From NCBI RefSeq assembly GCF_003254275.1, contig NZ_QKZK01000023.1:1-55824 (forward strand): a stretch of DNA of 55,824 bases. The letters are read 5' to 3'. This stretch comes from Breznakibacter xylanolyticus (lineage in GTDB: Bacteria; Bacteroidota; Bacteroidia; Bacteroidales; Marinilabiliaceae). Below the pieces are notes generated by a model. That model made no database searches and was not told the origin of the DNA. It was given only the letters and a program-made list of their open reading frames with translations. Positions 53,076 to 55,824 of this stretch are shown here, piece by piece (the stretch's first letter is position 1; every line of letters begins with the position of its first letter). The translations under genes were made by a program, and so were the position numbers.

Positions 53076-55016
53076 TCACCTCACCATTTCGATGGTTGGA
53101 ATTTTGGAGCGACAGGGAATGGTGAGCGGGATGCGCTCGATGGTCACCAGGCTCGAATCGAGTTCGTAGGCGTTCATGTCAGTGATGCCCAGGCGGCGCA
53201 ACCAAAAGTACATATTGAGCGAGAGCTTGTCCCAAAAGGGCAAATCGACGTGACGGATGGTTTGACGATCGATTTGCACAAAACGGAAATCGTTAAGGAT
53301 GCCATGCTTTCGCAACGATGGATGGCGGCTGATGTTATCGAAGCGTCCCTCGTCGGCCAGGTGGGTCAGCACCTGCTTAAAGTACTCGTTGATGCGAGGC
53401 TGCACCTTAAAGCCCAGGTAAAAGTCGATGCGCATCACCTTGCCCTCCACCAAAGGGGTGACTTTGTACTGAAGCGTGGAGGGATTGTCGAGAATATCGA
53501 CGTGCAAAAACCAATACATATCGGCACGCTTGGGCTGACGACTGATGATGGAATAAATGGCCTTCGACTCAATGTCGGTACGATTGTCGGCATGGGTGGT
53601 GTACACCAGGTTGCCGGCATATTTGGGCACCGACTCGTCGCCACTGAGGTCGCACAGCACGGGCAGGTAAGGGTCAATTTTATCGAAGGTGATGAATCGG
53701 TTGCGCACCCGACGTCCGCCATACATCATAAACATGATGAACGACAGCCCCGAGGCCATCAACACCGTGAACCATCCGCCGTGCATAAATTTGGTGGCAT
53801 TGGACACGAAAAAGACGCCTTCGATGGCAAAAAACACCATCGAAAAAAGCACAATCCACACCACCTTCACGCGCCGCAAAGCCAGGTACGAAATCATCAG
53901 CACCGTGGTCATGAGCATGGTGATGGTGATGGAAAGCCCGTAGGCCGCCTCCATGTTGGCCGAATGCTGAAACAACAGTACCACCACGCAGCACGACACA
54001 AACAGCATCCAATTGATGGCCGGGACATACATCTGCCCCTTGGCCGTAGATGGGTATTTCAAACGTATTTTGGGCCAAAAATTGAGCGACATGGCCTCGC
54101 TGATGAGCGTGAAGGAGCCACTAATGAGCGCCTGACTGGCAATGATGGCCGCCGCCGTGGCCATGGCGATGCCCATGGGCAGGAACCAATGCGGCATCAT
54201 GGCAAAAAAGGGATTGGCATTGCCCAGCGAATCCAAATGCGAGAGCACCCAGGCGCCCTGCCCCAGGTAGTTGAGCACCAGAGCGGTTTTGACAAACGTC
54301 CAGCTCACGCGAATGTTGCGAATGCCGCAGTGACCCAAATCGGTATATAATGCTTCAGCTCCGGTGGTGCACAAAAACACAGCCCCCAGCAGAATAAAAC
54401 CGCCGGGATGGCTCACCAATACATTCCATGCATAATAAGGATTGAAGGCCTTGAGCACCGACGGAAAAGCCAGCAAGTTCACCACCCCCAACACGGCCAA
54501 CATGGTAAACCATCCAAACATGATGGGGCCAAACGACTTGCCGATGGCCGAAGTGCCAAACTGCTGCACAAAAAAGAGCACGGCCAAAATGGCTATCACC
54601 ACCGGAATGACCGGGATACGCGGATCAAGAATATTGAGCGCCTCGATGGCCGACATCACCGTGATGGATGGCGTGATGACCCCGTCGGCCAGCAGGGCAC
54701 TCCCCCCGATGATGGCCACGAAAAACAACCGTCGCCGTTTGCGCCTCAACAGGGCAAAGAGCGAAAAGATGCCCCCCTCGCCCCGGTTATCGGCTTTGAG
54801 GGTGATGATGATATATTTAATGGTGGTTTGCAGCGTGAGGGTCCAGATGATGCACGACAACGCACCCAATATAAACGATTCGTCCACCGTTTGGGTGGCC
54901 AGTAGCACGGCCTTCATCACATACAGGGGCGACGTGCCAATGTCGCCATAAATAATGCCCAACGACACAATCACCCCCACCAAACTCAACCTCGATAACT
55001 TCCCCTGATGTCCCAT
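53076..55016 (-). CDS. kup: Kup potassium uptake transporter
   Basis: 646 residues, close to E. coli Kup (622). It opens with SLVGVIVSLGIIYGDIGTSPLYV, the K_trans signature near residue 12-33, then ADNRGEGGIFSLFALLRR, SALLADGVITPSITVMSAIE and FCTTGAEALYTDLGHCG-type segments. About 12 membrane spans fill the first 450 residues; the C-terminal 190 residues are cytoplasmic. It imports K+ with H+ across the inner membrane. It is a single gene with its own terminator. No regulatory element such as a c-di-AMP (ydaO-type) riboswitch was recognised upstream. Confidence 0.96.
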   Translation of the reverse strand: MGHQGKLSRLSLVGVIVSLGIIYGDIGTSPLYVMKAVLLATQTVDESFILGALSCIIWTLTLQTTIKYIIITLKADNRGEGGIFSLFALLRRKRRRLFFVAIIGGSALLADGVITPSITVMSAIEALNILDPRIPVIPVVIAILAVLFFVQQFGTSAIGKSFGPIMFGWFTMLAVLGVVNLLAFPSVLKAFNPYYAWNVLVSHPGGFILLGAVFLCTTGAEALYTDLGHCGIRNIRVSWTFVKTALVLNYLGQGAWVLSHLDSLGNANPFFAMMPHWFLPMGIAMATAAAIIASQALISGSFTLISEAMSLNFWPKIRLKYPSTAKGQMYVPAINWMLFVSCCVVVLLFQHSANMEAAYGLSITITMLMTTVLMISYLALRRVKVVWIVLFSMVFFAIEGVFFVSNATKFMHGGWFTVLMASGLSFIMFMMYGGRRVRNRFITFDKIDPYLPVLCDLSGDESVPKYAGNLVYTTHADNRTDIESKAIYSIISRQPKRADMYWFLHVDILDNPSTLQYKVTPLVEGKVMRIDFYLGFKVQPRINEYFKQVLTHLADEGRFDNISRHPSLRKHGILNDFRFVQIDRQTIRHVDLPFWDKLSLNMYFWLRRLGITDMNAYELDSSLVTIERIPLTIPCRSKIPTIEMVR

Positions 55017-55312
55017 GGCTCAATAAAAACGACTAAAAATGAGGCCGCTAAAGTATATGTTTTCACAATAGAATGTCACCATGGGCCAAAAAAAATTCTT
55101 CAATGAATTTCGTTGGTGTTAGATATGAAGATAATTAGATTTCAAGCAGATGGATCAGACTAAAGAGATATATACAACCAATCTCAACCCCTTTCCCCAT
55201 CTCATCATCCGTTTCATGATCTATCGTCTTCTTCTCTTTACGAACGACATTGAATGGGATCAGCACATCCAAACAAACCTCCAAAGCCCCTCCCATTCCG
55301 TTTTGAGGATGG
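55017..55312. other. Upstream region of kup with dispersed repeat family A
   Basis: It contains the kup promoter region. At about 55135-55244 lies a family A copy (AAGCAGATGGATCAGACTAAAGAGAT on the left, CCATCTCATCATCCGTTTCATGATCTATCGTCTTCTTCTCTT on the right), matching 26382-26506 and 2634-2735. Confidence 0.6.
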
Positions 55313-55725
55313 ATGATGCCCTTCAAAACGAGCAATGTGCCGTCAGTAACGACAATATTTCCGTTCCGACCGACCAAGTTTCCGTTCCCGGACAGCAATT
55401 TTCCCTTCCGAAGGGGAAAATTGCCGTTCGGAACCCCCAAATTTCCGTTCCAAGCGAGCACATTTCCCTTCGGAACAGGAACATTTCCCTTCCCAAGGGA
55501 AATGAACAGGACTTCCGAACAGCAATTTGCCGTTGCGAAGAAAAATGATGGCCTTCGGAACGGCAAATTACTCCTCCAACCGGCAAAAAATTGCCCTTCG
55601 GAAGGGAATCATTGCCCTTCGGAAGGGAAACATTGCCGTTCAAAGCGGGAATGTGCGAGTTCGGAAGGGGATCATTGCCGTTCAAACAGGGAAAATTGGG
55701 GTTCGGAACGGCAATTTGGAGGGTC
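55313..55725. repeat. 21-bp tandem array, about 19 units
   Basis: Units of about AATTTCCCTTCCGAAGGGGA repeat every 20-23 bases, mostly 21: starts near 55334, 55354, 55376, 55397, 55419, 55440, 55461, 55482, 55503, 55524, 55545, 55566, 55589, 55610, 55631, 55651, 55673, 55694 and 55713. Many units are self-complementary, for example TTCCCTTCGGAAGGGAA and GCCGTTCGGAACGGC. Several frames are open for 130-160 codons on both strands as a by-product. The last 100 bases of the window (55726-55824) show nothing I can identify. Confidence 0.9.
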
Positions 55726-55824
55726 ACCCGGTAGTGTTCATCAAACTGTGTCTGTCATTTTTTTTCCTTTGAGAGGATTAACACCTGCCCCATAGGATAT
55801 TTTCGTTAGGATGGCAAGGGTGGC

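Noticed and set aside
52947-54350. 467-codon plus-strand frame opposite kup
   Set aside because: Antisense shadow of kup, histidine-rich and without domains.
55135-55795. Open frames of 130-160 codons on both strands over the 21-bp array
   Set aside because: All arise from the repeat period being a multiple of three; none has a family match or a start that stands out. Kept as a repeat, with the protein option noted in the findings.

Overview
The window is a chromosomal segment of a Bacteroidota bacterium, most likely of class Bacteroidia. The signs are a SusC/SusD pair, a hybrid two-component regulator with an AraC-type output domain, type IX secretion C-terminal tails on secreted enzymes, a GIN-domain protein, DUF4494, and promoters of the TAnnTTTG type with no clear Shine-Dalgarno sequences. 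I could not fix the genus. I see no tRNA, rRNA or CRISPR array.

Layout. At the left edge is the C-terminal end of an IS4-type transposase, followed by argS (-), a VapB/VapC-type toxin-antitoxin pair (+) and a TonB-like protein (-). From about 4.6 to 33.9 kb lies a pectin utilisation region. It holds a DUF4957/DUF5123 surface lipoprotein, SusD and SusC (-), a GH28 polygalacturonase and a CE8 pectin methylesterase (+), a CE12 rhamnogalacturonan acetylesterase (-), a secreted DUF4957/DUF5123-like beta-helix protein and a PL1 pectate lyase (+, both with type IX sorting tails), GH43 and GH105 enzymes (-), an ECF sigma factor, a hybrid two-component regulator and a GIN-domain protein (-). A separate four-gene operon, an M48 metallopeptidase followed by three AIM24-family paralogues, splits susC from the enzyme genes.

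From 34 to 46.5 kb are an ArsC/Spx-like protein, an acyl-carrier-like protein without its phosphopantetheine serine, an RND efflux operon (tetR-tolC-adaptor-pump) with a perfect palindromic operator, a DUF4494 protein, an XRE-cupin regulator next to an acyl-CoA synthetase, a Cse60-like small protein and a TPR protein. The right part holds a giant alpha-2-macroglobulin with a thioester motif and the potassium transporter Kup.

How the genes work together. Pectin is probably de-esterified (CE8, CE12), cut (PL1, GH28) and trimmed (GH43). The products enter through SusCD and unsaturated ends are removed by GH105. The hybrid regulator probably senses the oligosaccharides.

The most unusual content is non-coding. 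There is a 41-bp tandem array carrying two palindromes per unit upstream of the pectate lyase, and a 21-bp tandem array of about 19 units at the right end that keeps several reading frames open. Two 8-bp minisatellites flank the GH28-CE8 pair. At least three dispersed repeat families fill the gaps, in one place as a hairpin element bounded by perfect 23-bp direct repeats.
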